64,000 nucleotides of DNA from positions 36,831,293 to 36,895,292 of the forward strand of contig NC_084469.1 of the NCBI RefSeq assembly GCF_027409185.1, written 5' to 3'. Origin of the DNA: Cynocephalus volans (lineage: Eukaryota; Chordata; Mammalia; Dermoptera; Cynocephalidae). The notes beneath the pieces are model-generated. The model saw nothing but the letters and a program-made list of their open reading frames with translations, had not been told where the DNA came from and did no database searches. This document shows, piece after piece, positions 1-31,600 of the stretch (positions within the stretch are counted from its first letter, which is position 1; each line of letters begins with the position of its first letter). The position numbers and the translations under genes were made by a program.

Positions 1-12
1 CCCCCCCCCCCA
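1..12. repeat. poly-C run at window edge
   Basis: Twelve C residues open the window. This may be a real homopolymer or a contig-edge artefact; nothing else can be said. Confidence 0.6.
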
Positions 13-38
13 ATTGATACATGCACACCTGGAGATAA

Positions 39-271
39 GTGCCCAGAAATGTTCACAAGGGCACATCCAGCAGGGCTGGGAGCAACTCCTGTTTCCCAAA
101 CCCTCTCCGAAGCCTCAGGTTCCGGAAAGGTGTGTTGAAGGTGCCGACTCTCCTTCTCTATCATCTGCTTTTCTGTAAGTTCCAGGGGGGATGCTGCGTA
201 TATCTGCTCAGGGCTGTGTGTCACACTTTATTGTGTGTGTGTCAATTAGTGGGAAAAAAGTCTGGGCTTTT
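39..271 (-). pseudogene. Degenerate tandem copy of the last GSG1L2 exon
   Basis: On the minus strand this stretch repeats, with many substitutions and small indels, the last coding exon of GSG1L2 at 657-915. The two are in the same orientation with acceptors 644 bp apart. The acceptor motif TTGTTGACAG is present in both (AG at 273-272 here, 917-916 in the working exon). The best-conserved part matches the exon from about residue Arg225 to the Pro-Gly near the C-terminus. The 5' coding part is replaced by sequence that does not encode the fourth membrane segment, and the frame is broken near 190-205. I read it as a dead duplicate exon. Use as an alternative last exon cannot be excluded, because the acceptor survives. 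Confidence 0.7.
227..232 (-). other. Possible polyadenylation signal for GSG1L2
   Basis: TTTATT on the plus strand gives AATAAA on the minus strand, about 425 bases downstream of the GSG1L2 stop codon and inside the decayed exon copy. It is the nearest canonical signal I noticed downstream of the stop. Position is the only support. Confidence 0.3.
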
Positions 272-656
272 CTGTCAACAAACCTGTGTGGGCAGCACAT
301 TTGGCATTTACTGTAATTAAAGACGTGCTTTCCCCTTCAGCTTCTCTCCCCCTTACGGCTTGCGTGCTCCCTCTTTCTTTGGTACCCTTATCAATCTCAC
401 TGTCAGGAAAGCTTAAGAAGCTTCTTTATGGGGGGGTGTCAGTGGTTGGCATCTTTTTAAGAGTTATCTCACTTAAAGATACTGGCATTTTAACAGGAAT
501 CAGAGGCTGAAGCCAAAGGTGTTTCATGAAGAGTAAGACAGAGGGGATAAAGGGCTTATCTAGACCACAACTTTTGAAACCCACCCAAGCATGATCAGCA
601 TGAGAACAAGTGCCCAGCTTGTCTGCCTTTGCAGATCTGGCAGCCAGAGGCACTCG

Positions 657-18711
<18,055 letters not shown>

Positions 18712-20239
18712 GGTGCTGGTTCTGATTGATGCCCAGGGGCTATTTGGGTGCATGTCTGTGTGAGACTTCCCTACCCTGCCTTTTGCATTGAGCAGGGTCC
18801 TCAGTGCTGGATTCCAGGCACAGGGAATCCTGGGGACTTCATTGGCCTGCTTCTTGTGCAGCCCTATGGACAGAGGGACTACAGATGACAGCTCTTCCAG
18901 GGACTCTTGAGAGATGCAGGGGACAGGCAGGCTGCCTTGGTGCTGTGCATAAGGGGGAGGGCAGAATGCACCCCACATGGGTGCAGAATTCAGCACCATC
19001 TTGGACGTCAAACACTGGCAGACAGAGCCTCCGGCACTGTCATGCATGTCCTCCCCAAAGGGGGTGCAGGCAGGAGCGGTGATCGTGGAGATCCTTAAGG
19101 CACACCTTGAGCAGAGGATACTGAAAAAGGAGCAGGGGCAGGAGATTCCACATGGCATCGAGAACACAGGCTCTGGATGACATGTCAGGCACCTGCTGAA
19201 GACTCCAGATAACACGGTGCTCCATAAAGGTTGTGGAAGAATAGAATCGAAAGTTAATATGAACCTTTCCAAGAACTTTTTGAAGTACCTTTGTATAAAG
19301 GAGAATCTACCTGTCTGGGCAGGTAGGAGAAAAGGACAGTGACATTTGGGTTAATATCATTCCATCTGTACTTTCCTGCTGGCAAAGTTTTACAAATCAT
19401 GTGCATTTATGTGACAGTTGGCTGCCCAGTGTCCTAGAAAGAGGTGTTACCATCTTTTATCTCTAGATGGCATCCATCCAATGAGTGGGGAAGTTGTGTG
19501 TGGACCTAACCCTGTCCCTTCCAAAAAAGATGTTTTTGAGAAAAAGTTCAAGGAGATAAGAAACAATAGTCTTACAAAGCAGGCATTTTCTTTTGCACTA
19601 TGCAACTTGGAAGATAGTCTTCAACGTGCAGTCACAGAATAGCTTTGCAGCCATATCAGACGGATCAGAGCCCATTACCTGGGGACTTTCTCCCTCCATG
19701 TCACTTCCTCCTGGTCTCTGTTGTCCCAAAGAGATGATCACATCTACTCCAGAGGTCACACCAGCATAAGAGTCCATTGTTGGAGTCTTCGTTCAGATTG
19801 AGCATTTTACTGCTAAGGTTTAAAATCTTGTCACAAAGGGTTTTTAAGATTTCTAAGGATTTCTGTCAAGTAAAGCTCACCTGTTTTGCCCCATTGTTCA
19901 GAATTCACTCACTCAGACAAGGAGCTCATCAACCAAGATGAGCTCCTATGGTTTGACTTAAAGGAAAAAAACCCCAACGAAACAGAGTAAGAACACGTTC
20001 TTGCCTGTTGCTGACCTGATGTTTCATCCAGTCAGGACATCTTCCACCTGGCCTCCAGTTCAGGAGGCTGCGAAAAGTTGGAAGAGGATTCTGAGAGCTG
20101 GCCAGGGAGATGTGGGGTGAGAAGGACCAAGCAGAGCCTTTTAGAGGGACAGTAATGAGTCTTCTATAGAACAAGAGCTCATCCAGAGAAGGCTGGGGTA
20201 GGGAAATGGCACCTTCTAAAGTAGCTGTGGTCAGGTGAC
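18712..20239. other. Intergenic, no assignable feature
   Basis: A 193-codon frame on the minus strand (18691-19272) overlaps several shorter plus-strand frames and partly the L1 fossil; no domain is visible. A 74-codon frame at 19418-19642 is likewise unrecognised. Confidence 0.45.
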
Positions 20240-20375
20240 TGTGGTCAGGAGACCTGCCTGGCTCTGCCATGTGCTCGCTGTGTGGCCTTGGGCAAGCAAC
20301 CTACCCTCTCTGACACTCAATGTTTCTTAGCTGTCAAATGGAGAATTAGTAGTACCTTCATGGGGTTATTGTGAG
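20240..20375 (+). repeat. MIR SINE fossil
   Basis: 'ctgtgtggccttgggcaag', 'cttagctgtcaaatgga' and 'gttattgtgaggatgagtg' in MIR order, about 0.9 kb upstream of GLP2R. Confidence 0.75.
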
Positions 20376-21254
20376 GATGAGTGAAATAGGATGGTGGACG
20401 AAAAGATTTTGTCGATGTAAATCGTGGTGAGAACGTACTGATGTGTGGGTTAGTATGTGATGGATTATGAATTCCATAAAAGGGTCTCCCAGGCAGGCTG
20501 AGTGACATGTATGCAGAACAGGTGGGCATCCAAGAGAAGTAAACATTGGCCTTTCCACACGTTGTTTTGCTATTGTGTAGACACAACCCTAGTCACTGAG
20601 TGGGTTTTTGCTTCAGACCCTGGGTGAGAAGCTGCTCTCTCCTGAGTCAGGCAACTGCCTCTCCTGTAGAAAACGGCCCAGAGGAGGCCCTGCTTTTGTG
20701 ACTTGTCTCAGTGCAGCTTGGACAAGCTTAATGCCTTAGAAAGAAATATCCCTTTTTACAAAGACACCCACCTCTGAACTTGTTTGAGGCCCATCTTCTC
20801 TTGCCAGCTGTTCCTCTGCAGCTCGAACCCGAGCCTGCCTGGCCCTGGCCCTGTGCATTGAGCAGAACCCTCTGGGTGGGACCCGCTGACCGCATTGCTT
20901 TTCCTCCTCAGCCTGCTGAAGAAGTCCCAGCAAGCACAGCTGACTTGGGAAGGTCTGGGAAAAATCTCCCTGCTTTTGGGGGGGCTGGGGCGGGGGATGA
21001 GCCACTGTTGATGAGAAACTTGCAAGATTCGGTAGATGGCTCTAGACCAGTTCAGACGCTCTGGGCGCGGCGTGGACAGGATCTGTGCAAACATTTCCTC
21101 TCTCAACAAAGAGGAACGTGAGAAGAGGCTGCCTGTGGTACCCTTGGACTGTGAGAGGACGTGCCCGCACTTGTGAAACTGTGCAAGGACGCCGAGGCTG
21201 GACCTGAGCAGGGCAGGGCCTGGCAGAAGAGTGGAGTCCCCGCCTGGGGTCCCC

Positions 21255-21368
21255 ATGGGCTTCCCTGCTCCCCAGGGGACCGGCCCTTTTCCCTACCCCA
21301 GGAAGCACCCTCTCTGGGCCCCTGGGAGGCTCTTCCTGGCCCTGGTGCTCCTGGTTTCCATCAAGCAA
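21255..21368 (+). CDS. GLP2R: GLP2R coding exon 1, signal peptide and start
   Basis: The ATG at 21255 gives [10 protein letters not shown]...[21 protein letters not shown], a basic/proline N-region followed by a hydrophobic core (residues 26-36), before donor GTAAGA at 21369. The same frame runs upstream to a TGA at 21174 and encodes SRAGPGR, clearly homologous to the extra N-terminus of human GLP2R as I remember it. There is no Met in that stretch, so the human upstream start is absent. Start at 21255 is therefore the only Met in the open frame. Confidence 0.88.
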
Positions 21369-24300
21369 GTAAGAGCATTTGTTATTATTATTCATTGTTG
21401 TTATTATTAATATCAGGTGTGCATATGTTCTGATTATAGAAGCAATTTAGGGGTCTTGTAGGCAATCTGGAAAATAGAAAACAGTATTTAGAAAATAATG
21501 ATCAACCATAATCCTAGCATTCAGAGGTAATCACTTTTAATATTTTGGCATATTTTCTTCATATCCTTTTTCTATGCTTTTTTTTTTTTTACACAGCTAA
21601 AATTATAAAGCATGAAACATTCTGTATTCTGCTTTCCCCTTTACATCATATTATGAGCATTTTCCCATGTCAGCGTGAACTCTAAATTGCATTTAAAATA
21701 GCGGCATGTATCCTCCTGTATACCGTTAGCATTCTCTCCAATTTGGGTATTTAGGTTGAATGGATAACTCCCTTCCTTCCTTCCTTCCTTCCTTCCTTCC
21801 TTCCTTCCTTCCTTCCTTCCTTCCCTCCTTCTTTTTTTCTTTCTTTCTAATTATAAATACATAGAATGCTTATTATTAAAAAAAAAGACCTATAAAATCC
21901 AAAGTTAAATACAAATTACAAATCACTGTAATTTCACCAGCCAGAAATCACCCTCATTCACAATTGGGGGCTTATACTTCCAGATGTTTATCTACCATTG
22001 TTTACATATAGTTTTAAAAAACAAACACAAAATCCTACTATAAACAGTATTTTTGTAATCTGCTTTTTTCATAACAAAATACACTCATAACACAACTAAC
22101 ATTTTCATTGAACACTTGCTGGGCACGAGCTCTGGTGCCAGGAGCCCTCCCACTCCCAGTCCCCTTGCAGTATCTTATGTCCTGCCTCAGCCACCCTGGG
22201 AGGGAGGGTCTCCTGTTCATCGCATTTTACAAACAAGGAAACTGTCTCAGGGAGGCTGATCAATATTTTTCTGTGTTAGTAAATCTAGACCATGGCATGA
22301 TATTTAAGGGCTTTGAGGATGTGTTATAATGTATTTAAGTGTCCTCCATCGTGGGGCATGCTGGTAGCTCATCTTATTCTTATCCGAGGAGATTTGACCT
22401 TTCCCCCTTCTCTTTTCAGGGTTCCATTTTTATGCGGGGCTCTGATGTGAAAGAACCCCCGTTCCACTCATTTGAGTAAAGAAAGTGCCTGAGGGACTCT
22501 TTCCTTGTTTCCTTAGCAGAGTTTATCCTTGATTGTGGCCTCAGAATTCTAAATCCCTCCTGTCCTCATACAGGGAAGGGCTGGGGTGCCAGATCTTGTG
22601 AGTGTTCACCTGGTCGGCCTTTCTTCTTTTTGGTGTCAGTCTGGGACTAGAGAGGCAGAAAACCCCTACCAAATTCTGTGCATCCACATTCTCCCGGAGG
22701 CCATCTTCAAGCCCTGGTGGATTGTGAACGTGAGGCCAGGCAATGGTTTCATGCTCTTCTTGTCATGGTGGCAGCCTCTCATGGAGTGACCAGAACATCT
22801 CTGAGGGCAGGTGGCTTTGGCCAGCCTCTGGCCCCAGGAGTCCAATCTGCGAGTGGCAGGGCCGTTACTGGGAGAGTTGATACAGAACTCTCATCCTTGC
22901 TTCAGCTCCCTGAATATCTCGTGTTAGAACCAAATGCATCCAGCCACTCGGCTAGTTTCGCTCACCTTCTATCCACAAACAGACGGGTCGCCTTGGCAAA
23001 TGATCCTAAAATGCGTCCTCACACCTCATCTTGCTTCGTCCTCACCACAAGCCTCCGAGGAGAGTATTATGACCAAACTCATTTTACAGAAGGGGAAATT
23101 AAGCTTCAGAGGAGGGAAATGAGTGCCTGCGATCACGTAGCTCCTGAGCAGTGGAGCCATTGCGTGGCCATGTGAAGGGCATGTGAAGTCCTGTGTTCTT
23201 TCTTCCCTAGCACTCTGGGGAGCTGTCGATGTATGAATGTTTATGTATTACGACAGCAGAATCTGCACTGTCTCAGGCTGGCTTCTGACACAACGAAGCC
23301 ACACCTTGGCCCTTTTGCTCTGGTATTTCCATAATCTATAATGTGCCTGCGGGCACGGTCCCCTCCACCCCATGCCACCCAGTCTGTGTTTTCAGAGCCT
23401 CTGCACACTGTCCAGCCTTCAGTGTGTGTCTGTCATTCTGACGACTGTCCTCTTGGCTCTCCCTCTTAACCCCATAGTCTCTCCGGATGTTTGTACAAGG
23501 CTTTGCATAGACTTTCATGACAAATTTTGCTCATAGACGCTTTCCCTGCATAAAACATAAATGACTGTGGTGTGTTCTCTGGCAGGAAATGTTCATAAAA
23601 TTTCCCTTAATGAGAAATTCTCAGGGATAGTTTCATTTCTAAATTCAAGAAGGGAAACAGTGCTATGTCCACCCCCCCCACCCCAACTAAGTTATTTAGC
23701 AGTTGCTTTGGCATCAAAAACATAGACTATCTAATGGCCTTTGAGAAGTAGATTTCATACGTTGTTGGTGGGAGTGAAAAATGGTGCATATTTGAAAATA
23801 AAAAATTTTGTGTTGGTGAGAATAGACAGTTTGGCAGTATGTTATCAAAACCCCTTAAAAACGTGTATAATCTATGACTTAGAATTTTCAATTTAAAGAA
23901 TTTCTCCTAGGAAAATAAAGATGTGCTCTCAAATGTTTTAACTGTGAGGATTTGCATCACAGCTTCAGTTATATCAGCAAACATCTGAAAACAACTTAGA
24001 TATCCAATGCTAGAGGATTTGAAAACTAAATGATATCACATTCATTTGTAGAATATTATGTAGCTGTTCAAAGAGTGTTTTTTATCTATTATTTATTTCT
24101 CAAAAGGGAAATGTACTCATAACTTATCTTCTTTTGGAAAATAAAAGGCTACCAAACCATATGATTTCTTTTTTGGTTAAAATAAAAAAGAAAGGGAAGA
24201 AAGAAAAACTGCATGTGTGCAGAGAGGAGTTGAAGTACAGGGTAATTTCTGAGTCATGAGCTGATGACTCCACCTTCTCCCCCTTTTGCTCATCTGTGCA

Positions 24301-25633
24301 TATTCAATTTTACCTACAGTGAAGTGTGTTCCTTCTCCAACAACAACAAAACATACATTTATTTAAAGGGAGTCAATAGAAGTTTTTTTAGTTTTTGTTT
24401 TTTCTCTAATCCCTTCTCGGTGAAGTTGGTGGTTGATGCTGGTTGCCTGTGCAAGCAAAGGAGGAATCAGGGTCAAGCTGGGTTCTTTCCTGTTAGAAGG
24501 AAATGCATCCATAGATCGCCTTTTCTCGCTTTTTCTTCTGGGAATCTGGCTGTGACTGAACTTGGATGGGCCACTTTTGTTTTCCATGTTTTTAGGACAA
24601 GTACCTGGGAAGAGAGTCTGAGTTTGTCCAGCTCCCCTAGACTGACCAAATTCAGTACTTTTTAATTTTGGCTTGTTTTTTTTGCTTTTGACCATGGCCG
24701 TCAGCCATGGTAAAGAGCAGGGGAACAGGGGAATGTTATTCCAGGGACTAAATTTATCACCTTCCTTAGGTCCCAGTGAGGTCCATGAGGACATAAATAG
24801 CACTTTACCCAAGCAAGAGTCTTTGATGACTTTGAGGATTCTGGAAGCTTATTATCTGGTTATCAACTCATCTACTGAATTTGTAAAAATAATATAGAGT
24901 CAGTTATGGTCCCTTTAGGAGGTTTACTTCCTTAAACAATATGTTAATAAATTTCTATGTTGCCTCTTGGGCCATCACTCAGAGAGAAATATTAACAGAG
25001 ATAAAAAAAAACTCATTGGAAACTGCACCCAAGGGATGAAGACCAATTATTGTATCATCATTATTATTACTTATAGGTTAATCCTGTGGTTTCCAAACTG
25101 GGGCACCACTGTGAACTCACAGAAGCACTGTGAGGTATTTTAATTTTTCAAGGGAAACACAGTGATACGTGGCATTTGCCAGACACTGTGCGGACTAGTA
25201 GCTCAAGGTATTCACAGTTTCACGTTAGATCACACTGCATTCCTCATGATGATGTGGTGTCTTTGCAAAGCTGGGTTTTCTGCAGGTGCTGTGATAAAAA
25301 GTACAGCACAGCAATCAGTGTGGAATGGGAAATGCAGGTGCTGGCGTCCAATCCAATTCTAAAGCTTGAAAAGTTATGCAATGCCTAATACGCACTAAGT
25401 TAAGACATCAATATTTATTAAGTTGTTTGGACCTACTTACTTTGTAAATGGGACTTTAGATATATCTTTTGGCCGAGGGGTGCCATGGAAAAATTACTGG
25501 GACAGTAAGGGTATCCATAAATTGAGAAAGTTTGGGGACCAGTCATGAGGACCACATTAATTCTTCTTCAAAAAGTTGGCTGTGTGATTCTCTGGACAAG
25601 ATGCAAAGGATACAGACTGCACTGTGAATGCCA

Positions 25634-25695
<62 letters not shown>

Positions 25696-28600
25696 CTGGG
25701 GAAGGGGGGACATGCTGGGCAGGGGAGGGAGGATAGATGGCACTAACTACTCAGGAGATGAAAACTGGCCACTCATTGGGCTCACAGATGGCTTTTTTAT
25801 ATTTATGTTTTTGGCTGATGGTGTGTCATCTAGGTGTGTTTAATGAAATTTGAATGCCTTTGGGTAGAGCATCTTCCCGATTTATAACAGGCTCTTCCAC
25901 TCCCTGTTGTTACACCTGTCCTTCCTCATTCTTTCAGGTTATTTACTGGCCTGAGAAAGCATTTGGGTTTGTTGCCCCTTGTGAGAAAAGACAAAACCTC
26001 AAAGCCAACAGATTACCTGGGTGATCTTAGCCCAGATCACTTATTCAACCCCTCCTGTGCTTATTTCCCCAAGCTCCATCCCCAGAACTGTGCCTGTTTC
26101 TTTAGCTGGAAAATGAGGGAAAATGCGAGCAGTAACTCTTGCCCTGCACCAGGGGTTTGTGCTCAGAGATGAAAGATAGATTTTGTCCTTCAAAGAACTT
26201 ATGGGGTAGTGAGGGAGATGGGCGAGTGGACTCTGCCAATGACAGCACAGTGTGATGGGCTGTAGGAACCGGTCAGCTCAAGACTTCAGGGGGAGAGGTG
26301 GTGAAGCATGGCCGAGGGTCCCTAGACTTGAGTTGAGCCTTGAGGAGCTAGCCAGGTGGAAATGAGGGTGGAAGGGGGTGCCCAGGGGAAGTGCAGAAAG
26401 GGGAAATCATGAAAGAGCATGACTTGGGAGAGAGATGTCAAATCCTGAGTCAGCAGGCACAAGTGGGAGACTGGGCAGGAGAGCCCCGTGCTCAGGCCTG
26501 CCCTGTGTTCCTATCATGAGGGACAGTATTGGGAGCGAGCAGTGGTAGGTACCAGGCCAGAGGCAGAGGAAATGGGAGGCGGGGTTGGACAGGAGAGAGA
26601 TTTAGGAGGTGGAGGGATGGAATCTGGTGCCTGGTTGGATGTGGGAATGAGAGGGAGAGAGGAGTCAGGAATGAATCCTGGTTTCTGGTTTGTAACTGAG
26701 AGGATGGTGGGGCCAAGGACTGAGCCTTACAGGGGAGGAGCCCGTGTGGAAGCCGAGGACAGCAGGGTGGAGTGCCCCTTGACCCTGTATGCCAGCCCAT
26801 TATACAATTGCCTACTTTTTATCAGACCCAAGTCCTTTCTAGGGTAGGGACTTTGTCTTGTTCATCCTTGTATCCCTTTCAATTCCTCCTTAATGCAAGG
26901 CCTGGCACATGATAGGTGCCCCATGAAAATAAGTCAATTGGACAATAGAAGGGAAAGTCCCTATTGAAACCCAAAGAAGTGGTACATACATGTACACAAC
27001 TAGAAGTTGTTAGATGACCCAGTTATCTGGAAATCCCAAAAAGTGTGTGCTGTATTTCCAAGGTTCCATGGGGCGGAATAGCCAATGTGAGAAAGAAAGA
27101 ACTCCAGGGCAGCAGCAGATCTGTCTGTGAAGCGTCTTCGACTCGACCCACAGGTGCCTGGATGGTGCAGGCCCCTGCAACTCTCCTGGCCCTTCTATGT
27201 CACATCATTGAGTCTCTCTTAGTGTGATGCTTGTCTTTGGGATCCACATAGTTATAGTCTTAGGTGCGTGCAGCTACTTGCATGGCAGAGTGTGAAAGTT
27301 TAGGATAAACATATCACACCCTCTTGAAATGTCAACCTCACTTAAAGATGTTGAAAAAAAATCATATTTGTATGAAAACCAATATAATTAGATTATGGGG
27401 GTGAATGCAAAATTTGTATGTAATTTTAAGATAGAACATAAGATGCCAAAGAAACTCTGTTTCTGGGTGCAGGCCGTTATGGGCCTTTCAGTGGCATGGC
27501 GTGAGCAGACATCTGTGCTTGCAGATCACCGGGTGTGACTGTGTCTTTGTCTGTCAGGTTGCAGGATCTCTTCTTGAGCGGACAACTCGGAAGTGGGCTC
27601 AGTACAAAGAGGAGTGTCTGAGAGGCTTACTCAAGGAACCTTCTGGTAAGCACATGTATTGATTACCTGCGGCTGTGTCATAAATCGCTCCAAATCTTAA
27701 TGGTGTAAAACACTGATATTATGTATTCCTGTTAGAAATTCAGACAGGACACATTGGAGATGGCTTGTTTCTGTTCTGCAGTGTGTGGAGTTTGGCTGGA
27801 AGTCTCAGAGGCTGGGACTGAAATCACCTGAAGGCTCATGCATGCCCATGTCTGCTGGTTGATGCTGGCTCACAGCTGAGAGTGGAGCTGGGACTTGTGG
27901 CCAGAACACCTCCACATGGCCTGGGCATCCTCACAGCATGTGGCTGGGTCCCAAGGGCTAGCCTGATCTGAGGCCATAATGTCTTTTATAACCCAGCCTC
28001 AAGCCATTCCCAGGCTCCCTCTAAAGACCCTTTTGGCCTGGATAGGTAGCAATCAAGTTTTGATATTAGCTCCAGGAACCACCTCTCACTTCAGGGAACA
28101 CTGCTTTCTGAGGAAAAAGTAGGGCAGGTCTTCTTTATCTGGAGCCATGCCATAAGCATCTCAGCCAGGTGAGTACTGCCTCACACAGACCAGGTACTGA
28201 CACTGGGCAGCCAGGTCGACAAAGTGCCCGGGCCAGCTCAGAACCTAGCAAATCCATGTTTGTAGGCTTCCAATGCCAGTAACCTGGCCATTCATCTTGA
28301 GCAGCCCCTGAGTTCTAGCCTGATAGGGATCAGGTGATGGGGGAATGATGCTAGGTTCCTGGAGTTGGAGCTTGCAATATGGATGTTTGGGACCCAGCCT
28401 GAAACATTTCCATTGGATTCCAGGAGCTCTGTGAGGCTGAATTTTAAGTGTGTAGCGTCCCGTTGCCAAACTCCAAGGTAGCAATCATCCTCTGAGCTTC
28501 AGATGGTCCAAATATCTTGTAATGATCATTGAATTAATCTTCAGATGGAAAGATATGACCAGGTAGTACTTGTGTCTCATATATAAGACCAAAAACTTCT

Positions 28601-31600
28601 GCAGTTCCACATACCCCTAATATCCATTGGTCACTTTACACATTTCACAGAGTAGGTGTGTTCTAGGATATAATTGGTGAAGATTTGACAATTATTTAAT
28701 TAATTTTGGAACATAAGGCACTGGCTGAACCTCCAAGTGTCCTCCTGACCCTGAGTTTCTGTGAGAGTTCAGTTCATGTAAAGTAAAGCAAAATCAGTGT
28801 GACATGTACATTGACTTGATCAGCTGGAGGTTATGTTGGGTAGACAAAGGCATGATATTTAGGGCTGCATTCAGCACACCTGTGCTCTCCAAATCGTCGC
28901 TTCTCCGTGACCCATCTGGAGACTAGGATGTCCATGCTGGTCCCTGCACAGGTCATACCAGCTTCTAGAACCAGGAAGGTGGGCTCTGGGCTCCTGGATG
29001 CCTCTACCTCTATCAGAAGACCCCATGCTCAAACTCTGATGTTTGTTTCTGCCCCTTTCCCTCTGCAGGCATATTCTGTAACGGAACGTTTGATCAGTAC
29101 GTGTGCTGGCCTCATTCCCCTCCTGGAAATGTCTCCGTTCCCTGCCCTTCGTACTTACCCTGGTGGGATGAAGGTAACAACTCCTATTTCACCAGTTTCT
29201 GACAGTTCCTTTCACGGCCGGTCTCTCCTGGGTGCATTTAGAGAGAGGAAGGCTTCAACCACGGGCTTTTCTCAAGTTCTCTCCCCCCCACGAAGGGTTT
29301 CTTTCTAAGCTTCAATAATACGCTTTCTCTCTCCTCTTGTCTTCCTGCAATTCTCCTGTTCTTGGATGCTCCATTTATTTAATAGTGCTCTCGCTTTGAA
29401 GATTATAGAGTCCACACCTGGCAGCCATGGAATTTGGCTGCAGTGAGGGTAAGAATGGTCTCTGTGACGGGGAGGAGAAAGAGGTGAGATGCTCACATCC
29501 ACACAAAGTTTGGCTCATGAGATGCAGAAAAAGAACTTTGAAATTAAAACTACCCTTGCATACGCATTGGAAGGAGGCACCATTGAATTGATGATTTTGA
29601 GCTACCTGGGACTTGGATGGAGATTTTAACCACTTAGGTTGCCCTGCTCTTGTTTAAAGGAAGTGAATGTTACTTGGGAACCCAGGATTATATCACACCC
29701 CCACTTACCGCAGAAGCCTGACCTCATGGTTATTTTATTCTGGAAGGGGAGAGAAGCAATTACTGGGTTAGAATTCTGTTGCCTTTGACCAAAGACCATT
29801 TAATTTCAGCCCAATAAACCATCACATTACTGAAACTTTGGTTTCAATGTTTTGAAGTCAGGAGGCAAGTCTTTTAGAGCAGAGAGATGGTTTAGAAGGA
29901 AGGTGTATTTCTGGGTGGAGGAGTTAGTGACAGATTTTATGGAACTGTCCTCCGATGAAATCCAGTTGGAATCAACCTGGGAGGCATGAGGATGTGAGGT
30001 TTAAGGGGGGGTGAAAGAGAATATACCAGAAAATTTGCTGGGCCAGAGGAATCTGAATATTTCAGACAATCAGCCCTCATGGGACCCAGCTCAGTGAGGT
30101 GGAAAAAGCACCAGATTTGGAGTCAGGAGCCCTAAGTGTCCAAATCCAGTCCCTCTGTTACACTTTGATACTTTGGGCAGGTTCCTGAAGCCCTCTATCC
30201 TGTAGTGTTCTTGTCTGCAAAAAGTGAGTAATAGCTAATTCTTAAGGTCATTTTAGGGAATAAATGAGAAGGCACACACAGAGTCTGTCATGTAGTATGT
30301 GCCTAGTAAATGGCAGCTAAAGCTGAGTCCAAGGTTGAGCCCTTGAATTCCTTCAGGTCTTTAAAGCCCCAAATGTCCTCAGACTCTTTTAACCATGCAA
30401 GAAACGGACCACTACCTCCCAGCTCCGCCATCTACCTGTTCCTTCCAAGAGCTACACGTACAGGTCCATCCCACTTTAACAGAAAGAGTAATCAAACATC
30501 TAAATTTACAAAGATTTGAGTTAAAGACTCTTCTACTAAAAAATGGGTTCTGGGGTCTGGAGTGTGCTAAAGGGAGTGCGATTTGGTAAAGGTGGGAAGT
30601 GACTTTTCCACTTGACGCTTTTTGCATCAAATCTTTAGAATCCAAATGGGTCCTTGCAGTAAAAAGAGAATGTGGAGACAGTGGAAGGGTTTAGTGAAAA
30701 ACATGCACAAATGTGAAGGGATACAGAAGAACTGTAAGGTAAGATGAGAGCAGTGAGCATTAGAATACGAGGAGGGGGAGTCTGGAGGCAGATATAGGCT
30801 GTCATTGCACCGGTAAGTGAGGCTGGGGGCGACTGTGTATCACACTAAGGGTTTCAAGTTCTCCTCTGTAGAGGAAGATCACGTGGAGCCATAGAAGGTG
30901 TTCGGGCGTAAAAAAAGGACATAAGTAATGGGGACAATGTTGACAGTGTGTGGCTTTGGACTTAAGAATGGAGGGGGGTCCAGCCCGTGGCTCACTCGGG
31001 AGAGTGTGGTGCTGATAACACCAAGGCCACGGGTTCGGATCCCATATAGGGATGGTTGGTTTGCTCACTGGCTGAGTGTGGTGCTGACAACACCAAGCCA
31101 AGGGTTGAGATCCCCTTACCGGTCATCTTTAAAAAAATAAAAAATAAAAAAATAATAATGGAGGAGAATCAGGAGGCAAGTCTGGAATCTACTGCAGTGG
31201 CCCAGAAAAAGAGATGATAAAGAGTCTGGACTCAGGCAGGGGCAAGAGGTTGAAGAGAAGGGCAGAAAGATTAAAGAAAAATGTTGGAGGCAGAATGGTC
31301 ACGACTTGTCATCAGGAGCAGAAACCCCTCCTTCTCCTCTATTCCCATCTCAGGAATGGCCTCTCTCAAACCCACCCTCATCTAGTTAGATCCTCTGTCC
31401 TTGCCTGTCCCCGCACAGCTGCCGCCTTGGTTGGGGCTCATCAGCGCCCTCTGTTGCTGCTCCCTGGTCTCCCTTCCTACCACCCTCCACAAAGCTTTCT
31501 AAAACGCCCATTGGATTATGTGGGCCCCCATCACAACAGCTGAAAATGGCTCTCGAGACCTGCTGCCGCCTGGCCCTGCTGACCTCGCTGCATCCTCTCC

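Noticed and set aside
25640-25843. Cys-Val repeat open frames on both strands
   Set aside because: Translation of a GT microsatellite.
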